Origin: Rhodovarius lipocyclicus
GTDB lineage: Bacteria > Pseudomonadota > Alphaproteobacteria > Acetobacterales > Acetobacteraceae
NCBI RefSeq assembly: GCF_009900765.1
Contig: NZ_JAAABL010000013.1
Span: forward strand, 17,836 to 81,835
Length of the DNA: 64,000 bases
Direction of reading: 5' to 3'
The translations under genes were made by a program, and so were the position numbers. Below, in pieces: positions 41,398-52,556 of the stretch. The stretch's first letter is position 1. Each line of letters begins with the position of its first letter. The notes under the pieces were generated by a model. The model was not told the DNA's origin, did no database searches, and saw only the letters and a list, made by a program, of their open reading frames with translations.

Positions 41398-42254
41398 CCG
41401 GCTTTGGCTTTCAGGCGTTGGCGGTGGCGGCGCAGCAGCTCGGCGGCCAGCGCGACATAGGCCTGCGCGCCGGGCGAGCGGAAATCATAGACCGTGACGG
41501 GCAGGCCGTGCGACGGCGCCTCCGACACGCGGACATTGCGGGGGATGGCGGTGTCGAACACGGCGGCCCCGAAATGCTGGCGCACATCGGCGGCCACGGC
41601 CTCGGAGAGGTTGTTGCGCCGGTCGAACATGGTCAGCGCGATGCCTTCCAGCTCCAGGCCCGGGTTCATCGCACGCTTCACGCGCTCGATGGTCTGGGTG
41701 ATCTGGGAGACGCCTTCGAGCGCGTAGAATTCCGTCTGCAACGGCACCAGCACGCTGTCGGCCGCGACCAGCGCATTCAGGGTCAGCAGGCCGAGGGAGG
41801 GCGGGCAATCCAGCATCACCCAATCGAAGCCCGAGAGCGTGCCGATGGCCTGGCGCAGCCGGGTTTCGCGGTGCTCCATGTCCACCAGCTCCAGCTCCGC
41901 GCCCGCCAGGTCGGGGTCGGCGGGGATGAGGGACAGGTTGGGGATGGCGGTGGCGCGGATGCAGGCGGCGGGCACGCGCCCTTCCAGCAGCATGGCATAG
42001 CTGCCGGGCTTGCGCTGGGTGCGGTCCAGCCCCAGCCCGGTGGAGGCATTGCCCTGCGGGTCCAGGTCGATCACCAGTACCTTGTGACGCGCGGCAAGCG
42101 CCGCGGCCAGGTTCACGGCCGTGGTGGTCTTGCCCACGCCGCCCTTCTGGTTGGCGAAGGCGACGATGCGGGATTTCGCGGCGTCAGGCAGGGTGCAGGT
42201 TCCGGATGCGGAGAATGGTGGCCCCGGCCTCCGTTCGGCTGCCGAAGCGCTCAA
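41394..42254 (-). CDS. parA: Chromosome-partitioning ATPase ParA
   Basis: 286 aa as drawn. The deviant Walker A KGGVGKTTTAVN, DLDPQGNASTGLGL and the switch DCPPSLGLLT are all present. The start is uncertain: the ATG at 42254 overlaps the end of rsmG by 71 nt, and the first ~22 residues are low-complexity and not ParA-like. The only later near-start codon before AAKSRIVAFANQKGG is a CTG close to 42191. Translation coupled to the rsmG stop is possible. It forms the usual rsmG-parA-parB order. Confidence 0.93.
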   Translation of the reverse strand: MSASAAERRPGPPFSASGTCTLPDAAKSRIVAFANQKGGVGKTTTAVNLAAALAARHKVLVIDLDPQGNASTGLGLDRTQRKPGSYAMLLEGRVPAACIRATAIPNLSLIPADPDLAGAELELVDMEHRETRLRQAIGTLSGFDWVMLDCPPSLGLLTLNALVAADSVLVPLQTEFYALEGVSQITQTIERVKRAMNPGLELEGIALTMFDRRNNLSEAVAADVRQHFGAAVFDTAIPRNVRVSEAPSHGLPVTVYDFRSPGAQAYVALAAELLRRHRQRLKAKAG

Positions 42255-42801
42255 CCTCCATGTGCCAGTGGGGGGTGGCCTCGGTCAACTCGGCCTCGGC
42301 ATTGCGGCCCTTCGGAAACAGCGCGACACCGCCCGGCGCCAGCAGCCGGTGGGCATGCGGCAGCAGATCCTTGAGCGCCGCCAGCGCCCTGGCGGTCACG
42401 ACACCGATGGGCGGCAGCTTCGCCGCCTCGATCCGCAGGGCATGGACGGTGACATGCGCCAGCCCCATTTCCCGCGCGGCCTCCCGCAGGAAGGCGGATT
42501 TGCGCTGGTCCGACTCGACCAGATGCACCGGCCGCGTCACGCAGGCCGCCAGGATCAGCCCCGGCAGCCCGGCGCCCGAGCCCAGATCGGCCAGCGGCAG
42601 ATCGTCATCGGGCAGCAGCCCCAGCAATTGCAGGCTGTCCTCGACATGCCGCTGCCGCCATTGCGCGACAGGCAGCGGCCCCACCAGGTTGATGCGCGTG
42701 TTCCAGCGCGCCAGCAGGGCCAGATAGGTATCAATCCGGTCCAATGTTTCACGTGAAACATCGGCGGTGGGCGGCAGGGGCAAAGGGAGGGGATGGGTCA
42801 T
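42184..42801 (-). CDS. rsmG: 16S rRNA (guanine-N7) methyltransferase
   Basis: 205 aa. It methylates G527 of 16S rRNA (E. coli numbering). The SAM-binding motif LADLGSGAGLPGLILA (~70-85) and the preceding RHVEDSLQLLGLLP are typical, as is VTARALAALKDLLPHA. Its ATG is 1 nt after the mnmG stop, so the two are coupled. Its fifteenth to nineteenth codons (VSRET) encode a complete parS site, so the coding sequence doubles as a segregation centre. Confidence 0.96.
   Translation of the reverse strand: MTHPLPLPLPPTADVSRETLDRIDTYLALLARWNTRINLVGPLPVAQWRQRHVEDSLQLLGLLPDDDLPLADLGSGAGLPGLILAACVTRPVHLVESDQRKSAFLREAAREMGLAHVTVHALRIEAAKLPPIGVVTARALAALKDLLPHAHRLLAPGGVALFPKGRNAEAELTEATPHWHMEVERFGSRTEAGATILRIRNLHPA
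42745..42760. promoter_or_regulatory. parS centromere site
   Basis: TGTTTCACGTGAAACA, a perfect 16-bp palindrome identical to the widely conserved chromosomal parS consensus bound by ParB. It lies within the 5' part of rsmG. I noticed no second copy in the window. It implies that the replication origin is probably within some tens of kilobases. Confidence 0.95.
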
Positions 42802-42802
42802 G

Positions 42803-44650
42803 TCAGGCGCGCCGCAGGTGCACGGCCAGCGCGGCGACCGCCGCCGGGGTGATGCCCGCGACGCGCGCGGCCGCACCCAGGGTCGCGGGGCGCGCCTGGC
42901 CCAGCCGGTGCTGCATCTCACGCGAGAGCCCGGCGATGGCCGCGAAATCCACCGCGTCCGGGATAGCCAGCGCTTCCTCCCGCCGCAACAGGGCCAGCTC
43001 GGCCTCCTGCCGGGCCAGATAGGGGCCGTAGAGCGCCTCGCATTCCAGCTGCGCCCGCACGCGGGGCGGCAGGTCCCGCAGCCAGGGGAACATGGCCTCG
43101 GCGGTTTCCACCGGCATGGCCGGCAGGGCCAGCACATCCAGCAGGCTGCGCCAGCGGCCATCCAGGTTCACCGAGGCGCCGGCGGCGCGGTACTGGGCGG
43201 GGGTCGCGCCCTCGGCCCGGGCGCGGGCGATGGCGCCGGAGACACCCTGCTCGAAAGCGCGGAAGGCCGTGGCGCGCGCAGCGCCGACGCAGCCCCAGGC
43301 CAGGCCCTTTTCCGTCAGCCGCAGCCCGGCATTGTCGGCGCGCAGGCGCAGCCGGTACTCGCTGCGGGCGGTCAGCATGCGGTAGGGCTCGCTGACGCCC
43401 TGCAAGGTCAGGTCGTCGATCATCACCCCGGCATAGGCCTCGTCGCGCGCCAGCACGCGGCCGGGCTCGGTGCCGGCGGCGCGCTGCACGGCGTTCAGCC
43501 CGGCCATGATGCCCTGGGCGGCCGCTTCCTCGTAGCCGGTGGTGCCGTTGATCTGGCCCGCCAGGAACAGGCCGGGGGTGCCCCGCACCTCCAGCGTCGG
43601 GCGCAGGGCGCGCGGGTCCACATGGTCGTATTCGATGGCATAGCCCGGCCGCAGGATCACGGCGCGCGACAGCCCCGGCATGCTGGCGATGATGCCGCGC
43701 TGCACGCTCTCGGGCAGAGAGGTGCTGATGCCGTTGGGATAGACGGTGTCGTCGTCCAGCCCTTCCGGCTCCAGAAAGATCTGGTGGCGCGGCTTGTCGG
43801 CGAAGCGCACCACCTTGTCCTCGATCGAGGGGCAATAGCGCGGCCCGACGCCGGAGATGCGGCCGCCATACACGGCGCTCTCCCCGAGGTTCGCGCGGAT
43901 CAGCGCGTGGGTGTCCTCGGTGGTCCAGGTGATGCCGCAGTTCACCTGCCGGTTGGTGATGCGCGCGGTCATCCAGGACAGCGGCTCGGGCTCCGCGTCG
44001 CCGGGCTGGGATTCCAGCGCGGCCCAGTCGATGGTGCGGCCGTCCAGGCGCGGCGGCGTGCCGGTCTTCAGCCGCGCCATCGGCAGGCCCAGCCCCTCCA
44101 GCGCCAGCGCCAGCCCGACCGAGGGCGCATCCCCCACCCGCCCCGCCGGCGTGCGTTCGCGCCCCAGATGGATCACGCCGCGCAGGAAGGTGCCGGTGGT
44201 GATGACAACCGCCCCCGCGCGGTATTCGGCGCCCGAGGCACCCACCACCCCCGCCACGCGCCCGCCCTGGGTCAGCAGCCCCTCGGCGCCCTCGGCGCGG
44301 ATGGTCAGGTTGGGGGTTTCGGCCAGCAGCGCCTGCACGGCCTGGCGATACAGCTTGCGGTCGGCCTGGGCGCGGGGGCCGCGCACGGCCGGGCCCTTGC
44401 TGCGGTTCAGCAGCTTGAAATGGATGCCGGCCGCATCGGCCGCGCGGCCCATCAGCCCGTCCAGCGCGTCCACCTCCCGCACCAGATGGCCCTTGCCGAT
44501 GCCGCCGATGGCCGGGTTGCAGCTCATCTCGCCGATGGTCTCGGCCTTGTGGGTCAGCAGCAGGGTGCGCGCGCCGCTGCGGGCGGCGACGGCCGCCGCC
44601 TCCGTGCCCGCATGGCCACCGCCTACGACAATCACATCAAACGGGATCAT
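42803..44650 (-). CDS. mnmG: tRNA uridine-5-carboxymethylaminomethyl modification enzyme MnmG
   Basis: 615 aa FAD protein that, with MnmE, modifies U34 of tRNAs reading two-codon families. The Rossmann motif [20 protein letters not shown] is at ~7-26. Other signatures are [33 protein letters not shown], and [20 protein letters not shown] near residue 360. The helical C-terminal domain is present. Length is normal. mnmE ends 18 nt upstream and rsmG starts 1 nt downstream. Confidence 0.97.
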   Translation of the reverse strand: MIPFDVIVVGGGHAGTEAAAVAARSGARTLLLTHKAETIGEMSCNPAIGGIGKGHLVREVDALDGLMGRAADAAGIHFKLLNRSKGPAVRGPRAQADRKLYRQAVQALLAETPNLTIRAEGAEGLLTQGGRVAGVVGASGAEYRAGAVVITTGTFLRGVIHLGRERTPAGRVGDAPSVGLALALEGLGLPMARLKTGTPPRLDGRTIDWAALESQPGDAEPEPLSWMTARITNRQVNCGITWTTEDTHALIRANLGESAVYGGRISGVGPRYCPSIEDKVVRFADKPRHQIFLEPEGLDDDTVYPNGISTSLPESVQRGIIASMPGLSRAVILRPGYAIEYDHVDPRALRPTLEVRGTPGLFLAGQINGTTGYEEAAAQGIMAGLNAVQRAAGTEPGRVLARDEAYAGVMIDDLTLQGVSEPYRMLTARSEYRLRLRADNAGLRLTEKGLAWGCVGAARATAFRAFEQGVSGAIARARAEGATPAQYRAAGASVNLDGRWRSLLDVLALPAMPVETAEAMFPWLRDLPPRVRAQLECEALYGPYLARQEAELALLRREEALAIPDAVDFAAIAGLSREMQHRLGQARPATLGAAARVAGITPAAVAALAVHLRRA

Positions 44651-44668
44651 GGGGCGCGGTTTAGCGCC

Positions 44669-45961
44669 TTACTTGCCGATGCAGAACTCGGAAAACACGC
44701 GGTCCAGCACCGCTTCCACGCCGACCCTGCCGGTCAGCCGCCCCATCGCCGCCAGCGCGCCGCGCAGCGCCTCGGCCCGCAGCTCCGGCAGGGGGTGGTC
44801 CAGCATGTCCAGCGCGGCGACCGCATCGCCCAAGGCCGCGCGGTGCCGGGGGCGGGTCAGCCCCGCCTCCATCGCCACGCCCGCGCTGGCGCGCACCGCA
44901 TCCTCCAGCGCCGCGCGCAGCTCCGCCACGCCCGCGCCCGTCCGGGCCGAGACCGCATGCCCCGCCAGCATCGGCGGCACCAGGTCGCACTTGTTCACCA
45001 CCGCCAGCGCGCCGGCCTCGACCAGCGCCAGGGTTTCGGCATCCGGCGGCGCGTTGGCGGCGAAGACGGCCAGCACGATCTCCGCCCCCGCCCCCGCGGC
45101 GCGCGCCCGGCGCACGCCCTCGGCCTCGATCAGGTCCTCGGTCTCCCGCAGGCCGGCGGTGTCGGCCAGGGTGACGGGCACGCCCGCCAGGATCAGCCGC
45201 GCCTCCACCACGTCGCGCGTCGTGCCCGGCTGGGCGGAGACGATCGCCGCCTCCCGCCCCGCCAGCGCGTTGAGCAGGGAGGATTTGCCCGCGTTCGGCG
45301 CGCCGAGGATGGCGATGCGCACGCCCTCCCGCAGGGCCTCGGCGCGGGCGGCCCCCGCGATCTCGGCGGCGAGCTCCGCGCGCAGCTCCGCCACATCGGC
45401 GGCCACGGCGGCGTCGATGCCCTCGGGCAAATCCTCGTCCTCGAACTCGATGAAGGCTTCCTGGCGGGCCAGCAGGGCGGTCAGGCGCTCCACCCAGCCC
45501 GCCACCCGCGCGGCCAGGGCGCCGCCCGCCTGGCGCAGGGCCTGGCGGCGCTGGGCCTCGGTCTCGGCGGCGATCAGGTCGGCGATGCCCTCGGCCGCCG
45601 TCAGGTCCAGCCGGCCCTGGGTGAAGGCGCGGCGGGTGAATTCGCCGGGCTCGGCCGGGCGCAGGCCCAGCATGGCCAGCGCGTCGCTGACCGCCGCCAC
45701 CACGGCCGGGCCGCCATGCAGGTGCAGCTCGGCGCTGTCCTCGCCGGTGTAGCTGGCGGGGGCGGGGAACCACAGCACCAGGGCCTCGTCCAGCACCTCC
45801 GCGCGGTGGCGCAGGCGGCGCAGGCTGGCATGGCGCGGGCGCGGCAGCGGCCCCGCCAGCGCCGCCAGCGCCGCCCCCGCCCCGGGCCCCGACAGCCGCA
45901 TCACCGCCACCGCGGCGCGCCCGGCGCCGGTGGCCAGCGCGAAGATGGTGTCGCCGCTCAA
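44669..45961 (-). CDS. mnmE: tRNA modification GTPase MnmE
   Basis: 430 aa. The start is TTG at 45961-45959, whose TTGA overlaps the stop of the ferredoxin gene; it gives the canonical [21 protein letters not shown]-terminus. The folate-binding domain is ~1-120. The G domain is inserted in the helical region with [16 protein letters not shown] (G1), [10 protein letters not shown] (G3) and NKCDLV (G4). The protein ends in FSEFCIGK with the essential Cys. It is shorter than E. coli MnmE by about 24 residues, as in other Alphaproteobacteria. Confidence 0.96.
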   Translation of the reverse strand: MSGDTIFALATGAGRAAVAVMRLSGPGAGAALAALAGPLPRPRHASLRRLRHRAEVLDEALVLWFPAPASYTGEDSAELHLHGGPAVVAAVSDALAMLGLRPAEPGEFTRRAFTQGRLDLTAAEGIADLIAAETEAQRRQALRQAGGALAARVAGWVERLTALLARQEAFIEFEDEDLPEGIDAAVAADVAELRAELAAEIAGAARAEALREGVRIAILGAPNAGKSSLLNALAGREAAIVSAQPGTTRDVVEARLILAGVPVTLADTAGLRETEDLIEAEGVRRARAAGAGAEIVLAVFAANAPPDAETLALVEAGALAVVNKCDLVPPMLAGHAVSARTGAGVAELRAALEDAVRASAGVAMEAGLTRPRHRAALGDAVAALDMLDHPLPELRAEALRGALAAMGRLTGRVGVEAVLDRVFSEFCIGK

Positions 45962-46296
45962 ACCCTGTCCTTGTCCGTCAGCATCAGGCGTTCAACGCGC
46001 CCGCCGCCCTGCAGATGCGTGGCCAGGATCTCGTCCACATCCTCCCGCGTTTGTGGGCGGTACCAGATGCCTTCGGGGTAGATCACCAGGGTGGGGCCGA
46101 ACTCGCAGCGATCCAGGCAGCCCGCGCTGTTCACGCGGATGCCGGGGATGCCCAGCTCCTTCGCGCGCGCCTTCATATAGTCGCGCAGCGCCTCCGACCC
46201 CTTGGCCGCGCAGCTGCCGCGCTTGTGCCCATCGGGCCGGCGGTTGGTGCAGACGAAGATATGGGCCTGGAAATACGGCGGCGGGTCATCGACCAT
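45958..46296 (-). CDS. Thioredoxin-like [2Fe-2S] ferredoxin
   Basis: 112 aa. [20 protein letters not shown] and [20 protein letters not shown] supply four Cys at about residues 16, 29, 60 and 64, spaced as in thioredoxin-fold 2Fe-2S ferredoxins (the NuoE/shethna-like group). It is a small electron carrier with unknown partner. It shares the TTGA overlap with mnmE, so it is the first gene of the mnmE-mnmG-rsmG-parA-parB run. It is divergent from the DUF255 gene. Confidence 0.9.
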   Translation of the reverse strand: MVDDPPPYFQAHIFVCTNRRPDGHKRGSCAAKGSEALRDYMKARAKELGIPGIRVNSAGCLDRCEFGPTLVIYPEGIWYRPQTREDVDEILATHLQGGGRVERLMLTDKDRV

Positions 46297-46353
46297 GGGA
46301 AATCCTCTGCTCAGGGTCCATGTAGGGTCCAGCATTCCGGGGCGCCAGAGCAC

Positions 46354-48345
<1,992 letters not shown>

Positions 48346-48395
48346 CGCCACACCCCTGCCGGTGCTGCATCACAGTCTGGAAACACGCGGCAACA

Positions 48396-48851
48396 ATGGC
48401 GCAACTCACTCTGCTGACCCCCCTGGGGGACATCACCGTTTCCGAGGATGATGGGGCCATCGTCTCGCTCGATTGGGGGCGGGTGGAGGATCAAACCCCC
48501 ACCCCGCTGCTGCTGCGCGCGCATGACCAGCTGAACGACTACTTCGACGGCGGCAGCCAGGATTTCGACCTGCCGCTGAACCCCTATGGCACGGCCTTCC
48601 AGCGCCGCGTCTGGGCGGCGCTGTCCAGCATTCCCTACGGCGCCCGGCGTAGCTACGCGGATATCGCGCGGCAGGTGGGTTCGGGCCCCAGGGCCGTGGG
48701 CGGCGCCAATGGGCGCAACCCCATCCCCATCATCATCCCCTGCCACCGCTGCGTGGCGGCGGATGGTTCGCTGGGCGGGTATTCGGGCCTCGACGGCCCA
48801 TCCACCAAGCAATTCCTTCTAGACCTCGAAAGCCGGGACCTCCTCACATGA
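48396..48851 (+). CDS. ogt: Methylated-DNA-[protein]-cysteine S-methyltransferase
   Basis: 151 aa. It removes O6-alkyl groups from guanine by suicidal transfer to Cys. The active site IIIPCHRCVAADG is at ~111-123, preceded by the Asn hinge GANGRNP and the HTH AALSSIPYGARRSYADIARQ. GGYSGLDGPSTKQFLLDLE closes the domain. There is no Ada N-terminal domain. The stop overlaps the start of the quinone reductase gene (ATGA). Confidence 0.92.
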   Translation: MAQLTLLTPLGDITVSEDDGAIVSLDWGRVEDQTPTPLLLRAHDQLNDYFDGGSQDFDLPLNPYGTAFQRRVWAALSSIPYGARRSYADIARQVGSGPRAVGGANGRNPIPIIIPCHRCVAADGSLGGYSGLDGPSTKQFLLDLESRDLLT

Positions 48852-49822
48852 CCTATGCCATCCGCATCCATGAGTACGGCGGCCCCGAGAAGATGAAGTG
48901 GGAGGAACTGCCGAAACCCGAGCCCAAGCCCGGCGAGGCGCGGGTGCGGCATGAGGCGGTGGGCCTGAACTACATCGACGTGTACTTCCGCACCGGCCTG
49001 TACAAGGCCCCCGCCCTGCCGGCCATCATCGGCATGGAAGGCGCCGGCGTGGTCGACGCCATCGGCCCCGGCGTGACCGAGGTGGCGGTGGGCGACCGCG
49101 TGGCTTATGCCTCCGGCCCCATCGGCGCCTATGCCCAGACCCGCTGCATCAAGGCCGACCGGCTGGTGAAGGTGCCCGACGCCATCGGCAGCGAGACCGC
49201 CGCCGCCATGATGCTGCAGGGCATGACCGCGCAGTACCTGCTGCACAGCACCTACGCCGTGAAGGCCGGCCAGACCATCGTGGTGCATGCCGCCGCCGGC
49301 GGCGTGGGGCTGATCCTGGTGCAATGGGCGAAGTTCCTGGGCTGCACCGTCATCGGCACCGTCTCCACCCCCGAGAAGGCGGCGCTGGCCCGCGCCAACG
49401 GCGCCGACCACGTGATCCTGACCACCGAGGACCTGCCCGCCGCCGTGAAGAAGATCACGGGCGGCGCCGGCGTGCCCGTGGTGTACGACAGCGTGGGCAA
49501 GGACACCTTCATGGCCAGCCTGGATTGCCTGGCCCCGCGCGGCTACATGATCAGCTACGGCAATGCCTCCGGCCCCGTGGCGAATTTCGACCTGGGCATC
49601 CTGGCCGCCAAGGGCAGCCTGTACGTCTGCCGGCCGACCCTGGCGACCTACACCTCCTCCCGCGAAGACCTCGTCTCCTGCGCCAACTCGCTGTTCGATG
49701 TGGTGGCGAAGGGCGGGGTGAAAATCTCGGTGAACCAGCGCTACGCCCTGAAGGATGCCGCCCAGGCGCATATCGACATGGAAGCGCGCAAGACGACGGG
49801 TAGCACGATCCTGCTGCCGTAA
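48848..49822 (+). CDS. qor: NADPH:quinone reductase (MDR zinc-free type)
   Basis: 324 aa. GroES-like N-terminal domain: IRIHEYGGPEKMKWEELPKP, VGLNYIDVYFRTGLY. The nucleotide-binding domain has VVHAAAGGVGLILVQWAKFL (~143-162), typical of Qor. VYDSVGKDTF and the C-terminal YALKDAAQAHIDMEARKTTG match. No structural zinc Cys cluster is present. It reduces quinones by one electron with NADPH. It is coupled to the DNA repair methyltransferase. Confidence 0.93.
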   Translation: MTYAIRIHEYGGPEKMKWEELPKPEPKPGEARVRHEAVGLNYIDVYFRTGLYKAPALPAIIGMEGAGVVDAIGPGVTEVAVGDRVAYASGPIGAYAQTRCIKADRLVKVPDAIGSETAAAMMLQGMTAQYLLHSTYAVKAGQTIVVHAAAGGVGLILVQWAKFLGCTVIGTVSTPEKAALARANGADHVILTTEDLPAAVKKITGGAGVPVVYDSVGKDTFMASLDCLAPRGYMISYGNASGPVANFDLGILAAKGSLYVCRPTLATYTSSREDLVSCANSLFDVVAKGGVKISVNQRYALKDAAQAHIDMEARKTTGSTILLP

Positions 49823-49837
49823 GCCGAGCCAGGGGCT

Positions 49838-50045
49838 CCGCCCCCCCTTTCTCCCTTTTGGGCACCCCCGCAAAGGGTTGCAGCAACCCTTTGAACCCAT
49901 GGATTGGCGCCTTACCTTGGCAGGTGGGGCGCCATTTTCATTATTAAAATCAATAAGAAACACCTTGGCACTGTGAAGCGCCAAACTGACGGGGTGCAGG
50001 GGCCTTTCGGCTCCTGCCGGGGGTCCAGGGGGCGGCGCCCCCTGG
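49838..50045 (+). repeat. Dispersed intergenic element, copy D
   Basis: Between convergent qor and the enone reductase gene. Modules in order: GGGGCTCCGCCCC; CAAAGGGTTGCAGCAACCCTTTG palindrome (broken by the centre); a TTGGCGCC...GGGGCGCCA inverted repeat; the AT-rich core TTATTAAAATCAATAAGAAA at ~49941-49960; a GGGGCC...GGCTCC module; and the hairpin CCAGGGGGC-GGC-GCCCCCTGG at 50025-50045. The 96 nt at 49865-49960 are nearly identical, with two differences by eye, to the reverse complement of 62061-62156. Confidence 0.9.
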
Positions 50046-50053
50046 GTGTCGCC

Positions 50054-51073
50054 CTATCCCACCGCCACCACAGCCTTCCCGAAGTTCTTCCCTTCCAGCA
50101 ACCCCAGGAAGGCCGCCGGGGCGTTCTCCAGCCCGTGGGTGATATCTTCCTTCACCTGCATGGTCCCGGCCTGGATATGCCCCAGCATTTCGGCGCGGAA
50201 TTCCGGGTAGCGGGCCCAGCCATGGTCGCTGACGATGAAGCCCTGGATCCGCAGGCGCTTGCGCACCACCGGCCCCAGATTGGGCCCCGGGGGCGCGCCC
50301 GAGGCATCGGCGCCCGGCGCGGAGTTGTATTGCGCGATCATCCCGCACATCACCATGCGGCCGAAATCGTTGAAGCGCGGAAACACCGCCGCCTGCACCG
50401 CGCCGCCGACGTTTTCCCAATACACGTCGACGCCATCCGGGCAGGCGGCGTCCAGCGCCGGGTCCAGGGCCGCGCGGTGGTCGACGCAGGCGTCGAAGCC
50501 CAGCTCATCGGTGACGAAGGCGCATTTCGTGGGCCCGCCGGCCACGCCCACCACGCGGCAGCCGGCGATGCGCCCCAGCTGCCCCACCACCTGCCCCACC
50601 GCGCCCGAGGCCGCGGAGACCACCAGCGTCTCGCCCTTCTTCGGCTGGCCGATCTCCTTCAGCCCGTACCAGCCGGTCAGCCCCGGCATGCCCAGCACGC
50701 CCAGATTCCACGACAGCGGGGCGTCGGCCGCCGAGACCTTCCACAGCCGCCCCGCCTCCACGGCGGAAAAGCGCTGCCAGCCATAGCCGCCGAGGACGGT
50801 GTCGCCGGGTTTGAAATCCGGATGGCGGCTTTCCACCACCTCGCCCACCGTCTGGCCCTCCATGACGGCGCCGAGTTCGACGGGTTTGGAATAGCTTTTC
50901 GCGTCGCTCATCCGCCCGCGCATATAAGGGTCGAGGCTGAGGAAGCGGGCGCGCACCAGCACCTGGCCCTCGGCGGGTTTGGGGATGGCGTGTTCGACGA
51001 TGTCGAAATCGGACAGCACGGGCGCGCCTTGCGGGCGGGCGCGCAGCAGAACGGCCAGGTTGGTGTCGGTCAT
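50054..51073 (-). CDS. NADP-dependent alkenal/one oxidoreductase (CurA/prostaglandin reductase-like MDR)
   Basis: 339 aa. SLDPYMRGRMSDAKSYSKPV and GLTGWYGLKEIGQPKKGETL followed by VVSAASGAVGQVVGQLGRIA (~145-165) are typical of the leukotriene-B4-dehydrogenase branch, which reduces C=C bonds of enones and alkenals. DVYWENVGG and YNSAPG also match. There is no zinc site. Start MTDTNLAVLLRARPQG. It is divergent from the VOC gene. Confidence 0.92.
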   Translation of the reverse strand: MTDTNLAVLLRARPQGAPVLSDFDIVEHAIPKPAEGQVLVRARFLSLDPYMRGRMSDAKSYSKPVELGAVMEGQTVGEVVESRHPDFKPGDTVLGGYGWQRFSAVEAGRLWKVSAADAPLSWNLGVLGMPGLTGWYGLKEIGQPKKGETLVVSAASGAVGQVVGQLGRIAGCRVVGVAGGPTKCAFVTDELGFDACVDHRAALDPALDAACPDGVDVYWENVGGAVQAAVFPRFNDFGRMVMCGMIAQYNSAPGADASGAPPGPNLGPVVRKRLRIQGFIVSDHGWARYPEFRAEMLGHIQAGTMQVKEDITHGLENAPAAFLGLLEGKNFGKAVVAVG

Positions 51074-51139
51074 GACGTTGTCCTCGGACGGGTTTCGGGT
51101 GAGGGTAGCGCCGGAACACGACCAGGGAACAGGGGCGCC

Positions 51140-51520
51140 ATGCAGGGCTTCGCCATCGACCACATCCACTACCGCAGCCTGAACCCCGAAGGCGCCGCCG
51201 CCTGGTGGCGGGAGATGTTCGGCGCGGTGGAAGCCGCGCGGGTGATGAACGGCGACAAGCTGCGCGTCGTCATGGAGCTCGCCGGGCTGAAGATCTTCAT
51301 CGAGGAAGTGCCGGCCGGCACCGGTGCGCCACCCCCCGCCCCCTTCCTGGGGCTGGAGCATCTGGGCCTGACGGTGGGCGACATGGACGCCACGGTGGCG
51401 CGCATCACGGCCCAGGGCGGCAAGCTGGCCAAGCCCATCAGCAGCCCGCGCCCCAATGTGCGCATCTGCTTCGTGGAGGCACCGGACGGCGCGACGGTGG
51501 AGCTGATCGAGCGGAAGTAG
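51140..51520 (+). CDS. VOC/glyoxalase-superfamily protein
   Basis: 126 aa. Two babbabb modules: the first opens with FAIDHIHYRSLNPEGAAAWW (His ~8), and the second with LEHLGLTVGDMDATVARITA (His ~74). It ends in FVEAPDGATVELIE with the metal-ligand Glu. It could be a lyase, dioxygenase or resistance protein; substrate unknown. AGGGAACAGG lies upstream of the ATG. Confidence 0.88.
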   Translation: MQGFAIDHIHYRSLNPEGAAAWWREMFGAVEAARVMNGDKLRVVMELAGLKIFIEEVPAGTGAPPPAPFLGLEHLGLTVGDMDATVARITAQGGKLAKPISSPRPNVRICFVEAPDGATVELIERK

Positions 51521-51524
51521 CCGC

Positions 51525-52430
51525 TCACACCATCGCGTGGTTCGCCACCGGGATCTCGCGCTCCGCCGCGAAGCCTTCCCGGATGGCGTCGGCCAGCGCC
51601 AGCGCCGCCGGGTCATCCACATCCGACCGGCGGTGCAGCTCGATGCTGATATCCGGCAGCACCGGCAGCCCTTCGTTCGGGCCCATCCAGACCAGGCCCG
51701 GCGGCAGGCGCGTGGGGGTGGACACCGTCAGCGCCAGGCCCGCCAGCGCCACGGCGAAGCAGCCGCTCTGCGTCGCGCTGTTGTAGCTGATGCGCGGCGT
51801 GCGGCCTTCGCGCGCCAGGGCCTCCAGCGTCGCGCGGCGCCAGGCGCAGCCGGGGTGGGCGACGGCCAGCGGCAGCGGGTCGCGCTTGTGTAGGGCATGG
51901 TGCGCGGGGCCCACCCAGTTCAGCGGGCCGCGCCACAGCAATTCGTGCTCGGTGTTCTCGGGGTTGTGGCCCTCGGTCAGCAGGGCCAGGTCCAGCGCGC
52001 CGGTGGTCAGCTTGTGGGCCAGCTCCTCGGAGTTCAGGCACACCACATCCACCTCGATGCGCGGCTGCGCCTCCGCGAAGCGGGCCAGGATGCCGGGCAG
52101 CCATTGCAGGGCGTAGTCATCCGGGCTGCCGAGGCGCACCTGTCCGATCAGCGGGGCCAGCCGGAAATTGGCGTGGATCTCGTCATGCAGGGCCAGCAGG
52201 GTGCGGGCGCGTTCCAGCAGCCACAGCCCGCGTTCGGTGGGCACCAGCCCGCGCGGGCCGCGCTTCAGCAACTCGGTGCCCAGGATCTCCTCCAGCCGGC
52301 GCATCTGCATGGAGACGGCGGATTGGGTGCGGCCCACGCGCTCCGCCGCGCGCGTCACCGAGGCGCCCTCCGCCACCATGATGAAGGAGCGCAGCACATC
52401 CGGGTCCAGGCCTGGGGGGATGGTCAGCAT
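51525..52430 (-). CDS. LysR-family transcriptional regulator
   Basis: 301 aa. HTH at ~8-65: LDPDVLRSFIMVAEGASVTR, RTQSAVSMQMRRLEEILGTE, then TERGLWLLERARTLLALHDE. The effector domain begins with GQVRLGSPDDYALQWLPGIL. Its promoter region holds two overlapping inverted repeats (52439-52453 and 52441-52483). It is divergent from a DUF1127 gene, which is its most likely target besides itself. Confidence 0.93.
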   Translation of the reverse strand: MLTIPPGLDPDVLRSFIMVAEGASVTRAAERVGRTQSAVSMQMRRLEEILGTELLKRGPRGLVPTERGLWLLERARTLLALHDEIHANFRLAPLIGQVRLGSPDDYALQWLPGILARFAEAQPRIEVDVVCLNSEELAHKLTTGALDLALLTEGHNPENTEHELLWRGPLNWVGPAHHALHKRDPLPLAVAHPGCAWRRATLEALAREGRTPRISYNSATQSGCFAVALAGLALTVSTPTRLPPGLVWMGPNEGLPVLPDISIELHRRSDVDDPAALALADAIREGFAAEREIPVANHAMV

Positions 52431-52438
52431 GGGTGATT

Positions 52439-52483
52439 ATCAAATCCGTTGATCGTGGCAGTCAAGAATAGTCGTTGGATTTG
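52439..52483. promoter_or_regulatory. LysR-type operator between the LysR and DUF1127 genes
   Basis: ATCAA-ATCCG-TTGAT at 52439-52453 is a 15-bp dyad fitting the T-N11-A LysR box. A wider dyad pairs CAAATCC (52441-52447) with GGATTTG (52477-52483), about three helical turns apart. Both lie just upstream of the LysR start, a classic autoregulatory layout. Confidence 0.6.
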
Positions 52484-52556
52484 TTGACGGCACTGCACCA
52501 TATCAAGGCTGTCCCGGGCACTATCTGCCCGTATCCGATGCACAAGGAATATTCCG

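Noticed and set aside
42767..46081. 1104-codon frame opposite mnmG and mnmE
   Set aside because: His/Gln/Arg/Gly-rich shadow of confident genes.
49904..49990. Short ORFs inside the repeats as genuine genes
   Set aside because: They exist only within the repeat element, lack independent ribosome-binding sites and vary in length between copies. Kept as a finding about frame coherence, not as CDS.
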